Positions 10,508-21,433 of a stretch of DNA of 64,000 bases are shown in pieces (the first letter of the stretch is position 1; every line of letters starts with the position of its first letter). This stretch comes from Strobilurus pachycystidiatus (taxonomy: Eukaryota; Basidiomycota; Agaricomycetes; Agaricales; Physalacriaceae). Both the position numbers and the translations under genes were made by a program. The notes beneath the pieces were generated by a model that was given only the letters and a program-made list of their open reading frames with translations, was not told the origin of the DNA and did no database searches. The stretch is from contig JAHLMK010000006.1 of NCBI GenBank assembly GCA_019915135.1, positions 1,984,001 to 2,048,000 on the forward strand, given 5' to 3'.

Positions 10508-11221
10508 TGGTGTATTACTTTGCGGATCCTCCAGCGGAACGAGGCGTCGATGAGGACGCCCAAAGGTGAGTCGAATCGATGTTTGTTGCTTGTGTGTGTG
10601 GCACTGATGTCCATTGCGGGAAGTGAACTCGCAGGCCGTCTCCGCCTTCTCCGCCCTCTCCCATCCCCAGATCCAGAGCCTCCGAAGAAGAAATGTGCGT
10701 CGTTTCTCTGCCTTCATATTCTTGAGTCGCACTCACACCCAAATAGCTCGTTCCCAGCATTCGTCTCCCGCTCCCGCCATGTCAGAGGACTTGCGCGAGG
10801 ATCTGGAACAGATCAATGGGCACTGGCTCGTCCCCGCGTTTGAGAAGTCGGGCATTCTGACTCGCTCGGACGTAGAGTTGTTGTGCGAGCTACTGGATGA
10901 TCGTGTCACTCGTCACCTCTTCCGCCGTGCCATAGGTGTCAAGAGCTGGCAGGCAAATTATCATAGAGTCTTGCGTTTCATCGATTGGCCAGCTAGCGCG
11001 GATCCCCACAACTTTGAGGCTGAGGGTGGGTGGGTTCATTTGTTAGTCTCCCAATTTGGTTTACTGATTACAACGTAGATGAATATTTTAACGACGACGA
11101 TGACATCCAGGAGGCCGCGGACGCTCGAGACGCGGGGGAGGCACCCGATTCCGATTCAGACTCGGATTTTCACGAACGGGTGGTCGCGATTGAGCGCGTT
11201 CTGGATGAGGGATATTACTAG
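10508..11221 (+). CDS. KDZ-associated helical-module protein, diverging paralogue (at least 129 aa)
   Basis: The secure part is 10779-11025 joined to 11079-11221. It begins MSEDLREDLEQINGHWLVPAF and carries the module SGILTRSDVELLCELL...LFRRAIGV...YHRVLRFIDWPASADP. It ends in an acidic (DDDDIQEAADARDAGEAPDSDSDSD) tail. Upstream exons are likely: an open start at 10508 (MVYYFADPPAERG) and a Pro-rich exon near 10636-10700 precede it. I could not fix one set of junctions, so the span is given from the first candidate Met. It lies 190 bp upstream of the transposase gene in the same orientation. Confidence 0.6.
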
Positions 11222-11410
11222 TAGACATTGCAAGTACCTTGGCTTATTCCTGTATAATCAATTTTGTCTAGTCTAGTTGTAGGTTACAAATTTTATCAAT
11301 GCCGACAACGGTTCCCGATAAGTTCGAGGGCGCTTCAGGGCACAGCCACGCAACAGGCAGACCGGACCGCATTCCCCGGCACGCTTTTTTTGATCTTACG
11401 GTGTCCAAGT

Positions 11411-14400
11411 ATGTCTCAACGACTTCCGACAACCTGGGACCTACGCCGCCACACTGCCGAGGAATGGGAGGCTCGCAAACGGTTCGATAGTGGCAATCGC
11501 TCGACCGGTCCGACGGCTCCTTCGACATCGTCTTCGACATCTTCTTCGTCCGCTTTGAATGGCCAGCATCAGCCCGGGGTTTACCATTTCCACAACGCGG
11601 GAAGCTTTCCGCAGGGCCCAAGAGCAGTGGAGGATGGGAACACAGGCGACGCCTCTCAGCCGGCGCGCGGCTTCCAGCAGCGCGGAGAACTAGGGCCTTC
11701 CTTGCTCGCTCATGCCCCACCACCACCCATAGTCAACTCCTCCGCAGCCACCCAAACTACTTCCTCAGGCGCGACACCGTCTCCCCCAACCACAACTGAA
11801 ACGGCTCGTCGTCCGCACCCGGTCGCGGGATTCGCCGTCAACTCAGCGCCGGCGTCTCTGCATGCAGCACCAACGATCCCTCTTTCCACTCCGTTGGTGT
11901 CCAGAACGTCTGTCCCAACATCGTTGATATCCTCCCACTCTGCCCTGACAGTCTCTCAGGCCTCAACTGCACCATCTCAATCAGTCCCTCGGAGGACCAA
12001 CACCAACCGTGGTGGTCGTCCTCGCGCCGATGCCGACAGCGAGATATATTTCGACGCTGGCCAGGTTGAGGCGCGCAGCATGGCGGATCGCGTTTACGAT
12101 TTCTCGCAGGACGGACAGCGCATCTACGGCGAGGCTTTACCCCGCGCGCTACCGAAATCAAAACGAACGGGGCGTAAAAAGCAGAAGACTGGGAGAAACG
12201 GGGATGTGCTGGAGATGGAAGATGCGGAGGGTGGTTGGGTGCCATTGGAAGTGGAGCACGGCGACGGTCTCGCTCCCGACTGGGTGGATATGGAGCCGCC
12301 TGGGGGTGAAGGTCTAGTAGCGTCTGACGTCCTCGATAACAACGGTGAACCACGCGAGGGCGCCGCCAAACGCTATCCAGGCTCGGTAAGTGTTGTTCTA
12401 TCTATCCTTGACGCTCGGTCTCACCCTCATGATGTGTCGTAGGACGACCCGATGAGCACTTGGCTCCCCCACCAGGACGCATTTATGGCGGAGACGTTTT
12501 ACCACGAATGTACGCCGCCCAAGCCTGCGTGCTCCTCCTGCAGTCTGCCTTTTGCGCTGGGTACCACTACCTCTGCCGCGGAAGCTTCTGGCCTAAACCT
12601 TACCGTCGATGCTCTTTACCGGTGCGAAGAGTGTGGAATGTTTCTGGAATGCAGAGAGTGTTGCCTTCGGCGACATTCTCGGTCGCCCCTACACTTGATC
12701 AAGGTTGGTCCAAATACTTTGGATTTTGAAAATAGCTAACACAGTTGACTTAGGAATGGAAAAATGGCGATAATTTCGAGCGAGCTACTTTACGCGGACT
12801 GGGAATGCCGTACCAATTGGGTCATGGTGGCGCTGCATGCCCTGTCCCGGGGGCCGGGCGTACAATGACGGTTATGCATGCCAACGCCATTCACTCCGTG
12901 GACGTGACACTTTGCGATTGTGACGTCGGCGGCGAGTCAACGGTCTGGCGCCAACTGATGCGGGAGGGCTGGTATCCGGCGACGGTAACGCAGCCACAGA
13001 CGGTCGCCACGTTTACCTGTCTCAACACTTTTCGACGACTGAATGTTTTGGCAAACGTCAACGTCCGAGACTACGTTACTACCTTGGAGCGGGCGTCGGA
13101 TCCTCTGGACTGTGATTTCGTGCCAGATCGCTACAAGTCGTTTGCTCTCATGTCTCGTCAATGGGGCTTTCTGAAGCGAATGCGTCGAGCTGGAATCGGT
13201 CATCTCGAAGGGGGAATCAAGACGGCGAAGCAGGGCTCAGGCGCGGTGCGATGTTGGGCATGTCCTCGAGCAAGGGTCAATCTTCCGGACGGTTGGAAGG
13301 ATGTGGAGGACAACCTGAAGTACGTCACATTTTTGCTTCTGCGTGATTACACTTTGATGTTGTTTCTTAGATTCAAGTATTCCCTTTTCTTGGGTCTCGA
13401 CGCCAACTTTCGTATGAGCAATCAGAATCGGAAGAAGAGCAAGGCAAAGGCGTACGAGATCCTCGCGGACGGCCTCGGGTATTTTGAACCGAGGGAGGCA
13501 TATCACGACCATTTGCGCCACTACGTGAAGGAAGAGGATGTAAGTCTTCCATCCTTCTTATCACCGCCTCTTGGACTGACACATGCGACAGGTGAGTACA
13601 TGCATCGCGTTCGCTGCCCTCATGCAGAAAGATTCCCGGTTCTCAACGGGTCTGCGCGCGACTGGTGTGGGAGGTTGCATCTGTACCCGCCACGAGCTGG
13701 TACGGCCATTAGGCCTTGGGGATCTTATGAAGGGGGAACGGTACGCAGTCAGTCAATGATGGCCGTGAGTAATGACTGATGGTCTGGTTATAGATATGCC
13801 AACATGGACTTCATTTTCTGGGCAGCGATCTTGGGGGAGGAGGTCCTGGACATCCTCGTCTCGTATGACATAGGGTGTCAATGGCGCGTCAATCTGCACA
13901 AACGGCGTGCACATTTGCCATCAATGCTCAAGAAGGACCCCGGTGCTGAGGAGCCCAATATACGGGTGGCACTCCCCGTCTGGCACGGAGCGGTGCATGA
14001 AGAGGAGTGCGCAATGGCGGAGTCGCTTCGCTATAAGACCGGAGCAGGGATGACGGATGGCGAGGGGGTGGAGCGGGTTTGGCATATTCTCAACCCGATG
14101 GCGTGGTCGACGAAAACGATGCACGAGGACGGGCGTCACAAAAACGTTGAAGAAAGGATTGACAGTCATAATTGGATCAAGAATATTGGTCTAGGTAAGT
14201 CTCGAGTCCAACTTTGCTTCCCGCCCTGACCCTGTCTTGCAGGTGCTCTACTACAGCGTCGTTTGGAAGTCGCCGAAGAGGAGCGAAAGGAACAGCTCGC
14301 GAATTTCAACCAGACCACCGAACAGCTTGAGTCTGTCGTGCGCGCCGATTGGACAGCCGACGTCAAAACTTGGCAAATGCAGGAAGAATGGCAACGACCG

Positions 14401-15860
14401 CAGAGAACGGCCGTGAATCCGTTCATTTCCCAGTGGAAGCGAGGTGAGTTTGATCTGTCCTAGTTAAGCGTCACATTGATTCACTGCTTGTTAGATGCAA
14501 TCACCGAGGCGGATGTTAGGTTATCACTGGAGAGACAAGCGGCCGAAGAGGCGAAGGATGATGCCGAGGTTGCTGCGGGAAGTAAGAGTCGCGTGCTGGG
14601 GATGAACACATTCATACGCTTGGGACTTCAGCTGGAGGACAAACAGTAAGTGATTCAGCCCCCCGCGCCATAGCGATTGAACTGAAATCAGAGCCCTAGA
14701 CGTCGTATTATCGGAATGCAGAAGAGACGGACAAATATTGCCCGCGCCAAGGAGCTGAAGTTAGAGGAACGACGCACGAGCTTCTGGAAGGGCTGGCGTC
14801 GTTACCGTACGCTAATGGGGCGATTCATACCCATTGGTCTCGATTTCCTGGAGGCCGAGGAAGATCAACGACTGAGTGGGAAGGAAGTTCTGGCGGAGCA
14901 TGTCAAGCTGTGGCTCCCGTCGGACGTGAAGTTGATTGATTCGCGAGGAGCACCACAGAAGCTATGCGACATAGAGACGGAGTATCGGCGGAGTCAGTGC
15001 GCAGACGGGTTGAGGGATTTACGGCTGTCGCTTCACACGAAGAAGCACCTCATTCGCTTTCGCAACGCCAATTGGCGAGGGCAGGCGAAGACGCGGAGAG
15101 CGGTGACGCTCATCGATAGCGTGAGCGATCGTGTCGATGCTTGGGCCGCCAAGTACCGACAGGCTAGGCGTGCGTTGGCAGCCTTAGTGGGGGAGGTGGG
15201 GTGCGGTGGGCTGCGACCTCTGACTGAGGAGGACATCATCCTCAACAACGTGGAGGATCACGATGCCAAGCAAGCTCGACGTTTGGCTCGGCTGGCGGGA
15301 CGCTCTACTGGGACGAGTGGCGGTAGGAGTGCGCTTCCTCCTCAGGAGGAACAGGAGGGCGTAGAAGACGGAGCAGAGAAGGCCGGTTCAAGTCGGCAGA
15401 AAATGTCCTGGATTTGGACTGGAGACGGTGCGCCGGACGCAGATTCAGATGAATATCTCCATGAAGGTATGTTTTCGCACATTAAATGTTCTATGCTCAT
15501 GTCTACCCTACAGCCGTCAAAGTAGACTGGGCGAAATCCTATGCGCGCAAGGAGCAATGGCGAGAGGAGGAGGTCATTCTACGAGAGGAGAAGGAACGAA
15601 CACTGGCCAGCTTGGAGTACGAGGCCGCTCAATGGAGAACTCGGGCGACCTGGATCTTTGGGGAACATGCACATCAGCGAGGGCGGCGGTCATACGCACT
15701 TCGGCAAGCGCGGATTCGAGAGCGGATTCGGGACTCATTCCAGGATCGTTATGCGGGGTTAAAGGGGAAAGGTAAACACGCGCGTAAGCGCAAAGCGGCG
15801 GAGGTGGAGAAGGCCGTGGCGGGGGTAGAGAGGCAATCAGGAGCCTCTACTGTGGCGTAG
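11411..15860 (+). CDS. KDZ transposase (1328 aa, ten exons)
   Basis: Exons 11411-12385, 12443-12703, 12754-13319, 13371-13539, 13592-13740, 13794-14194, 14243-14443, 14495-14645, 14700-15466 and 15514-15860 all join in phase with GT-AG introns. The N-terminus is Ser/Pro-rich. Then comes a CxC-type cysteine cluster (CSSCSLPF ... CEECGMFLECRECCLRRH, ending LHLIKEWKNGDNFERATLRGLGM) and CPVPG ... NAIHSVDVTLCDCD. The catalytic core has FLGLDANFR (first Asp), LVSYDIGCQW (second Asp) and TDGEGVERVWHILNP (Glu). A long basic/helical C-terminus follows. These are hallmarks of KDZ transposases with the associated CxC2 zinc cluster. Cut-and-paste transposition is the expected activity. No broken residue or frame was seen. 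Confidence 0.9.
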
Positions 15861-16240
15861 GGGCAAGCGTTGGTCTTGCAGCGTGAGCGCCTTCGCGCAG
15901 ACAACATAGGAACTTAGTCAGTGTGGACTTATTCATTTAATTTCATTTGTTTCATTTTGGACCCCATTCGGACACTCGTGCGCTCGGGACGCGCCCAAGA
16001 GTGAGCAGTAGGAGCTTAGTCAGCGCGTGGACTTATTCATTTTATTTCATTTGTTTGATTTTGTGCCCCATTCGGACACTCGTGCGCTCGGGACGCGCCC
16101 AAGAGTGAGCAGAGCGACGGGCCCCGCCGTAATAGGAAAGAGGCCCCTTGCTCGGAACCGGTCCGATCTGACGTCCTGATGGGGAGGTGGGATGCCGAGC
16201 GGCAGACCCTGGAGGTGCACGCGGACGTGCCTCATTTGTC
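15861..16240. other. KDZ right non-coding arm
   Basis: No coding sequence. Contains the two-copy direct repeat at 15907-16112, then GC-rich DNA up to the right subterminal repeats. Confidence 0.6.
15907..16112. repeat. Two-unit tandem direct repeat (~103 bp) in KDZ 3' arm
   Basis: Units 15907-16008 and 16009-16112 are nearly identical. Both run from TAGGA.CTTAGTCAG through GGACTTATTCATTT and CCCCATTCGGACACTCGTGC to AGAGTGAGCAG. Placement just after the transposase stop suggests a 3'-UTR/terminator or a transposase-binding role. Confidence 0.85.
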
Positions 16241-16337
16241 ATTAGCTGTAGCTAGGTCCTAGCTACAGCTACATAGAATGAAACGGGTTATTATGGCTAC
16301 AGCTAGGATATGGGAAAACAGCCTACTGCTAGTTGTG
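16241..16337. repeat. KDZ right subterminal and terminal repeats
   Basis: TTAGCTGTAGCTAGG near 16242-16256, CTAGCTACAGCT near 16260-16270, CTACAGCTAGG near 16298-16306 and the terminal CTACTGCTAG at 16323-16332. These are the inverse of the left-end motifs. Confidence 0.7.
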
Positions 16338-16344
16338 CCGCTTA
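16338..16344. repeat. Target site duplication of KDZ element (right copy)
   Basis: CCGCTTA, identical to 544-550. The gypsy frame resumes directly after it with TAC CCC TCT. Confidence 0.85.
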
Positions 16345-17175
16345 TACCCCTCTTTGAACCCCATGTCCAACATTCCCACTGTCGAAGAACGGTTGACCAA
16401 CCTGGAACGGCTTTGCGAGGAAGTCAAGGCTAGCCTTACCACCGCCGCAGAGATCATGAAGCGGAACAACGGAGATGTCACCAAGAAGGGCATTACGTTC
16501 AAAGTTGGTGACAAGGTGTTGCTTGACGGAAAGAATCTCAAGACAACGCGACCCAAAGCTAAGCTCTCAGACAAGCATCATGGGCCTTTTGAAGTCACTG
16601 ACGTACTTGGACCAGTCAACTATCGTCTCAAACTTCCTCCCACATGGCGTATACACCCTGTCTTCCACGCCGCCCTCCTCCTTCCTTTTGTGGAGACCGA
16701 GGCTCATGGGCCTAATTTCCCATCTAATCCGCCCGACCTCATCAACGACAAGGAAGAGTTTGATGTTGAAGCCATACTTGACTCTCGCCCAACTCGTAAC
16801 AAGCGCGGCATTCAGTACTTGGTGAAGTGGTTGGACTACCCGTCATCAGAGAACACCTGGGAACCCAGTTCCAACCTCACAAAGGCACTCCCTTTGATCA
16901 AGGAATTCCATCGTACACATTCCACGGCTTATTCCAAACCTCTTCCCCACCTTCGCACTCTCGGTGTCACCGTTAACGACATCTGGACGGGGACTACCGC
17001 GCTCCAGGCGCAAGCGCATCCTAAAGAGGGGGTATTGTCACGAATTGCCTCCATTCTTCTCCCTCCATCACGTGCTTCCCACTCTCGACACCGTCATATT
17101 CTCCCGTCTCTGCATCCACCTCGGCCTGGGCCTAGCTCACCTCTCTCTTTCATCCATCGTCTTGGCATTGCCTAG
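16345..17175 (+). pseudogene. Ty3/gypsy integrase 3' part with chromodomain
   Basis: Continuation of the ORF cut at 550. It starts with the PSLNPMSNIPTVEERLTNLE linker, then the basic C-terminal integrase segment (FKVGDKVLLDGKNLKT, KHHGPFEVTDVLGPVNYRLKLP, IHPVFHAALLLPF). A chromodomain follows (FDVEAILDSRPTRN..IQYLVKWLDYPSSENTWEPSSNL). The frame stays open past the start of the LTR and stops at 17175. Chromodomain gypsy integrases are known to steer insertion towards particular chromatin. The insertion of the KDZ element, not internal mutation, disables it. Confidence 0.92.
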
Positions 17176-17574
17176 ACAGATCACAGGTTCCATCATGGGA
17201 TGGGTGTCCAAATGCGGACCGTAGATTCCGGCCCGCTGAAGACTGCAAGTCAATGATGTCATTGCCATACGAGGCGAGGGCAGCCTTTCTCTGGACATCC
17301 ATGACATCATTTACCCGGGTCCCTCTGCCAAATCTTCGCAAGTACTTCGGTTATGCTACCTTAGTCCGTACTCTGGATTCTCTGTATATATTCATGGACT
17401 CTCTAGTTAGTTCCGCAGTCTGTTCTCTTTGTCTACTCACTGCTCGGTCGCTCCTAGTACTGGTGTAGCTTGACACACTCCTCCTTCATATCTATCTCTA
17501 TCTCTATTCCTTTCTCCTTGTCTCGTTCGTGTGACTTGGGTGGTTGCCTTAGTATTCGGGCACCAGTCTTGACA
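17036..17574 (+). repeat. 3' LTR of the split gypsy element (539 bp, family 1)
   Basis: Begins TGTCACGAATTG directly after a purine tract (AAAGAGGGGGTAT) and ends CCAGTCTTGACA, giving TGTCA...TGACA ends. The same LTR, reversed, is recognisable at 30927-45921, which fixes both ends. A TATATATTC-like box lies near 17384 and a CT microsatellite (TATCTCTATCTCTA) near 17490. Confidence 0.88.
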
Positions 17575-19174
17575 CAGGGTACTATTCCAGTACTGAAAAC
17601 CGGGAATTTTGTGATTCCTGAATAGCCCAAAGACCTTAGGAACCTCCAGTCAAGTACTAGGATAGAGCACGCAGGAGTTACTGCCTTGACGCGGGCAAGC
17701 CTCCAGGACAAGGTCCAGGTGCCTTAACAAGTCCATTAGGACAGGCGCAATCGAAACCTTTGATCACCTTCATCCGAATATCCTTATCCGCGCGTTGGAT
17801 CTCTGTCAAGATCCCGTACCTTTGCGTGTACCTTGCACTACAGACTATGTGCTATAACCATTTGCACCCAAGGAGGGTCCAAGGGTCTCCAAGCGGTTCA
17901 GTTAGAGGAACCCAAGACCTGCGCACATCAACCCGAAGACCTGGAAGGTCCCGAAATAGTTCAAGGGCGTCATAACCCTTCTGGGGAAATAACCTTTGGA
18001 TGTCAAGGACTCCGAACCGACGCCTTCCGCTATGCCGATTGATCATGATCTATGATCAAGGACCACCCCGAAAGAAGGGTGTATTACCACTTTAAGAAAG
18101 CACTCCCCTGTGGCGTCCGCGCTCGAAAGGATGTTCTTGATACTCTCAACCTGACCTATCCACCAGAAAGCAGGTGTCCGTAGGACCTTGCATCATAAAG
18201 ATACCTAAGGATCGAAGTCCTTATCGGACCTTGATCTCCTGGGCCCAAGGATTGTACCATACCGCCAAGGTGGCGTATATGGTTAAAGGACCAAGCGGTC
18301 CGTCTGCAGTTGTTTCGACCAGGGATAGCCAATAAGAATCCAGCACTTGTATGACTCAAAAGTCTGATGTATCCAATCCTAGAATAGATGCTTACTCAGT
18401 AGGAGACCACCAGTAGTATAAAAGGGCCCAAAGGACCCATATTTCGGTAGCTTAGATTCCCCCCCAGTAGCCGCTAGTCAGACGCAGCCATTGTAGTGAA
18501 TCTATCTCGAGTTTTGACTCATTTCTACAAAGTACCCAAAGACCCCAAAGACCTTTCCAAGATTTAAAGACATCAGGTGTTGCCAAACTCCTTGAAAGAC
18601 TCAAAAGAACCTTATTCCGACGTACCAAGTCGAGTACCAACGAATCTACTTGGTGTTAGAACCTTGTATTCGCAAGAAGGCCGGTTTGCAAGTGGTTCTG
18701 CCCTGCACTCACGCTCTTTCGTGAAGTACTTCCCTTTGAGGAATAAGTTGAGTTTGAACGAGTGTTGTCAACGTCTGAGACACCTTTCGGAACCTTTGGT
18801 CCCGGTACAAGACACTAGAAGTTTGGTTTAAGTGCAAGAAGGAGTCCTTATCGTTAGCAATCCAGTGGCGTAAAACCTGCGGTAGCGGCCTGACGATTCC
18901 AAGACAAAGTCCTTGAACACCAAGAGCACTTGATAGGTAGAAGCTACATTGCCTCGCGCTGTTTAAGGTCTTCATACGTCAAGAGGTTCAGCCTACGACT
19001 TCAAGGTTTTCTTGTGTCATTTCGATCAGAATCCCTACACCCCCAAAAACAACTCGTAGTTTAACTACAGCGTTTGGAATACATCTCTATTTCTCCATTA
19101 CCCAAAAGCACCTTGTTCTCTCAAACCTTTGTGCACCCCAGCTCCCTTACAAGGAGTATTAGTTGTGATAAGGA
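17575..19174. other. Unassigned 1.6-kb non-coding stretch
   Basis: No ORF longer than about 90 codons and no domain recognised. The sequence is unusually rich in CCAAGG/CCTTGG-type words and has a TATAAAAGG box near 18417. It could be a decayed LTR or leader of an unrelated retroelement; no terminal repeats were found. Confidence 0.4.
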
Positions 19175-20995
19175 TTGATAGTGTGGTTAGACGATAGCTT
19201 CGTTTCAGAGGTCTATTCCGAACTTGCACATCAACGGGTTGTCTTGCCCTTAAAATATACGCTCGCGTTATCTGGCTCAGTGTTGCCGGCCTTCGACATA
19301 AACAACTTGCCTCACCCAAGGAGGAAAAAACCAAAAAAACCTTCCAGTGCGTTGGGGCGCTTACTTGGGATCTCGAGGTTGCTGAGAATCTTTTTCAGGT
19401 ACGTTGCATAACTGTCTATAACGCCTGAGCATATCATTAACATGTTCGACAGTGTGGTATTCCCGTGTGGCTTGTCCGCCCCATCGAGCAACTTGCGGAT
19501 GTTTCTGCAAACTGGCAGGATGCGACAAAACCCATTCCTGCGCCTCTGTGGGCCAAGGGCGGCAAAAGTGACGACTCAGATGCGGATCCTTCATATCCAA
19601 TCATTTTCTGCGGGAAGTCCACTGATATCACTAGTTGTTACGCGGCCATGCACAGGGAGATTTTTCGCAGCATGAACTCTTACGCTTCCGCTGTGGCCAA
19701 CCCCACGGCCACTCCGTCGGCGGCGGCGTCTTCAGCTCCCACCCAGGTCACCGCTAGATCTCACATCACTCAGACACGTAGCACTCGCCCATCATCACCT
19801 CCACCACGCACTATACATGATGCACGGTCCCCCAAGTCAAAGGTGCAGCATGATATGAGACATAATTCTCGTCCTGCCGCGCCATGTGAGTCAAACCAAA
19901 TGATAATAATAATGCATCTAATTGAATCACAGATCCCAAAACAATTTTGCAGCCGCTGCGTGATAAGTTTCTTGATGTCACCAGTGGTGTCATGCCACTG
20001 GGGTTGTTGGGTTGGGACAAAGCAGCACGCTCTGTAAGTCACGCCAACTTGTGTCCTCTGGGGGCAAAGCCACCTCCTGGTGTTCATCCAGGTAACGCTC
20101 TGCCAGAGGCTAAAAGCATCCTTGCGCCGGCTCGCCAGGACGTTTGCACCGGCATGCTTCGCATGCTCATCAAGGTTTGGCCTGTCGCTTTGTATCAATT
20201 GACAAGCGGACAATTTTCTTCGCTGCGGGCAAAAGAGTGGCAATTGATTCTCACGCTGGAAACTTACAACGTCAATCGGAGCGATAATGCAACAAAGACA
20301 GCGCAGCGCCGACAAGATGTTTGCCAACTTCTCAATCAGTGTCTTGAAATGTGACGCTTGGATGTAACTCATTTGTTGTGTTTCCTTTTTTTCCACCATG
20401 CTCAATGTTTATTATAGGGACGGTTTACTGCTCACAATATCTCCAACGTGCCACTTCTGTGGCATGGTCAGCCTGTCACTATTGGGTGTCCTATCAACTT
20501 CATAGTGGCTCGACCAATTCTGTGGGAGCTAATCGAGGTGAGCTTCCGCTGGGAGCTGCTTGCATTGGATCGAGAACTCTACACCCTGAAATCTCAATCC
20601 GATGACAACCAGTCAGGAGGGGACTGGAGCGACTTGGACGCCTCGAGTTGGTCCAACTGTGAGTCTGCCATCCTCTCGGCCATCCCACACTTTGGAGGAG
20701 GGCTGCTGCCGGATGTTGCATAAACATGCAATGTAGGATTTGTTTCGAAGGATCCTCGGAAACGGGCGGAGGCTCTACACGGACTGTGGCGCATCATGCT
20801 GGGCTGGGATGAAACACATGCAAAGATCTCAAAAGAAGGGTGGTTGGCAGGTCACCGGGTAGGCTCAATGTTGAGGCACAAGGACATCAATGAGCAGGAT
20901 TTGGACAACTCCGAGTGGCACATTGCATATTGGTTTATCTCCCGCTTTATCGACGTTTTTGCTTGTCCCCCAAGTTTGCCTCACCGCCAATTTTA
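19175..20995 (+). pseudogene. Decayed conserved basidiomycete gene, function unknown
   Basis: Several open pieces in one orientation look like exons of one protein. They include CGIPVWLVRPIEQLADV..YPIIFCGKSTDI (19455-19870), PKTILQPLRDKFLDVTSGVMPLGLLGWDKAA...VWPVALYQLTSGQFSSLRAKEWQ (19933-20352), NVPLLWHGQPVTIGCPINFIVARPILWELIEVSFRWELLALDREL (20430-20660) and SKDPRKRAEALHGLWRIMLGWDE...WHIAYWFISRFIDVFACPPSLPH (20740-20995). At two junctions (near 20355 and 20660) the only GT-AG solutions shift frame or create a stop, so I read it as inactivated. I have a sense of similar basidiomycete orphan proteins but cannot name the family. Confidence 0.5.
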
Positions 20996-21078
20996 AAGGG
21001 TCCGGTTAGGTCCGGAGCGGTTAGGCGGTTTGGTTAGGGGTTAGCGGGTTAGCATGAAGATACGGTTGAAACACTACA

Positions 21079-21427
21079 GTATGTGGCGTGAAATACCAAG
21101 GAAGACACCTGTGGACTGACCAAATACATCTTCTAGTCTCTGTGACAGTCATAACTGGATGCTTTGGGACTAGAATCCCAAAAAACTGAAGTTCTGAGAG
21201 CTATTTGTGGTTGCCAGATTGAGGCGGGACTGGAGTGGGATCACGTGAGGGTTTGAAACCAGTATCAAACCTCGCGGCAAGGCGGGGTTGGTTCCATACA
21301 GGTTTGGTACCGCCTTGGGAGGTCTGACCCACGACCCTAGTTAGTAACGGTATCAGAACCTGGGCCAAAATGGGGGTTGGTAAGTAATGGTTTCAAACTG
21401 GTGGGCGAGGTTTACTGTGCCATCCTA
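21079..21427. mobile_element. MITE family F1, copy b
   Basis: Ends GGTTTACTGTGCCATCCTA (degenerate F1 terminus). The left end TATGTGGCGTGAAATACC near 21079 is a decayed inverse. A second copy of the same internal sequence, starting ACCAAGGAAGACACCTG, is at 22960-23295. Confidence 0.65.
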
Positions 21428-21433
21428 GTATAC

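Larger units (their letters stand above)
551..16337 (+). mobile_element. Complete KDZ-class DNA transposon with accessory genes (15,787 bp)
   Basis: The ends are set by a 7-bp direct repeat (CCGCTTA) inside an otherwise continuous gypsy integrase ORF. Both tips have the same architecture: five bases, then CTAGCTGTAG on the left and, reading inward from the right end, five bases then CTAGCAGTAG. Subterminal AGCTGTAGCTA/TAGCTACAGCT motifs are clustered at both ends. Internally there is a ten-exon KDZ transposase gene (11411-15860) and six further intron-containing genes on both strands. KDZ (Kyakuja-Dileera-Zisupton) transposases are a known eukaryotic superfamily, strongly expanded in basidiomycetes. 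Every gene that I could splice keeps its frame throughout, so the element looks intact and fairly recent. Confidence 0.88.

Noticed and set aside
551..16337. TET/JBP dioxygenase as KDZ cargo
   Set aside because: None of the cargo ORFs shows the HxD...H and Arg arrangement of that family; expected from literature but not seen.
19770..20405. Minus-strand ORF of 211 aa
   Set aside because: Antisense to the exon-like blocks of the decayed conserved gene; low complexity, no domain.
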